Source of the DNA: Actinomycetota bacterium
GTDB taxonomy: Bacteria > Actinomycetota > Actinomycetes > S36-B12
Direction of reading: 5' to 3'
NCBI GenBank assembly: GCA_009700485.1
Contig: WLLZ01000090.1
Location: 1-7,155 of the forward strand
Length of the DNA stretch: 7,155 nt
Positions 6,725-7,155 of this stretch are shown one piece after another; the stretch's first letter is position 1; each line of letters begins with the position of its first letter. A program made the position numbers and the translations under genes. The notes under the pieces are model-generated. The model was not told the DNA's origin and did not search any database. It was given only the letters and a program-made list of their open reading frames with translations.

Positions 6725-7155
6725 CTAACGCGCCACGTCCAGATCGGGCTCGATGAACACGTAGCGCGCTGTTGGCACCGCCGCCCTAAGGGCCAGCTCG
6801 GCCTCATTAATACCGGCTGCGATACCAGCCGCCGTTTCACTTTGACTAATCGCGATTTTTGCCGCGACGAGCAACTCATCGGGGCCCACGTGCACCGTGC
6901 GCAGATGGATAACCCGCTCAACCAAAGGAGCCGACTCCAAGGCCGCTCGGATAGCCGCCACCTCTTCTGGCAGCGCACTCTCGCCCACCAGCATCGTGGC
7001 CATCTCCATCGCCAAGAAGATGGCGATAACAACCAGCAGGGTGCCAACCGCCATGGCGCCAACCGCATCCCAACGACCATCACCGGTATTGATCGCCATG
7101 CCAACGCCGATCAATGCGAACACCAGACCCACTAGCGCACCGGCATCTTCGAGTC
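6725..7155 (-). CDS. Cation diffusion facilitator (CDF) family transporter, C-terminal part (5' end outside window)
   Basis: The last 142 codons of a gene that enters from the right edge and ends at TAG. The visible part starts LEDAGALVGLVFALIGVG, a membrane segment with the ED(A/S)-type opening found in one CDF branch (SLC30A9-like). A second membrane segment follows in AVGAMAVGTLLVVIAIFL, then VGESALPEEV. The rest is a cytoplasmic ferredoxin-like domain (HLRTVHVGPDELLVAAKI, ending near ARYVFIEPD). CDF proteins export divalent metals such as zinc, manganese or iron by proton antiport; the metal cannot be told because the first four membrane helices and their metal site are outside the window. 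An internal GTG at 7132 is not the start, since the frame stays open and conserved to the window edge. It lies 140 bp upstream of sahH on the same strand. Confidence 0.85.
   Translation of the reverse strand, partial: LEDAGALVGLVFALIGVGMAINTGDGRWDAVGAMAVGTLLVVIAIFLAMEMATMLVGESALPEEVAAIRAALESAPLVERVIHLRTVHVGPDELLVAAKIAISQSETAAGIAAGINEAELALRAAVPTARYVFIEPDLDVAR

Noticed and set aside
6608..7135. 175-codon plus-strand open frame and a 131-codon minus-strand frame over the CDF gene
   Set aside because: Both overlap the clearly recognisable CDF reading frame and have unlikely Trp-, Arg- or His-rich composition.

Overview
The window looks like actinobacterial chromosome. The evidence is the linked set sahH, mtrA, mtrB, lpqB and a comF-type gene, which is characteristic of Actinobacteria, together with close protein resemblance to the mycobacterial MtrA, MtrB and SahH. 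Base composition by eye is moderately GC-rich (not computed), below that of Streptomyces or Mycobacterium. Gene packing is very tight, as in a compact, possibly aquatic, actinobacterium. I cannot name a genus.

Layout from right to left, because almost everything reads on the minus strand: the 3' part of a cation diffusion facilitator (CDF) metal transporter, cut by the window edge; a 140-bp gap holding the sahH leader, with a possible 36-codon upstream ORF; sahH (S-adenosylhomocysteine hydrolase); a 66-bp gap with a 10-bp perfect inverted repeat and a possible leaderless promoter; a CPBP-family intramembrane protease; then mtrA (response regulator), mtrB (sensor kinase) and lpqB (lipoprotein). 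At the left edge the C-terminal end of a ComF-family phosphoribosyltransferase reads on the plus strand and converges on lpqB with one base between the stop codons.

The CPBP gene, mtrA, mtrB and lpqB are separated by 4 bp, 45 bp and a 1-base overlap, so they very probably form one transcription unit. MtrB and MtrA form the actinobacterial envelope and cell-division two-component system, and LpqB is the accessory lipoprotein that acts with MtrB. The CPBP membrane protease is an unexpected first gene, occupying the place where mycobacteria carry tmk. SahH belongs to the methylation cycle and is probably expressed separately.

Most of the window is ordinary conserved core genome. No mobile element, CRISPR array, tRNA or rRNA was seen, and no stretch over 300 bases lacks a gene. 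The points worth a second look are the CPBP gene in the mtr operon, the inverted repeat at its start, the flipped comF, the sahH leader ORF and the hairpin over the mtrA stop codon.
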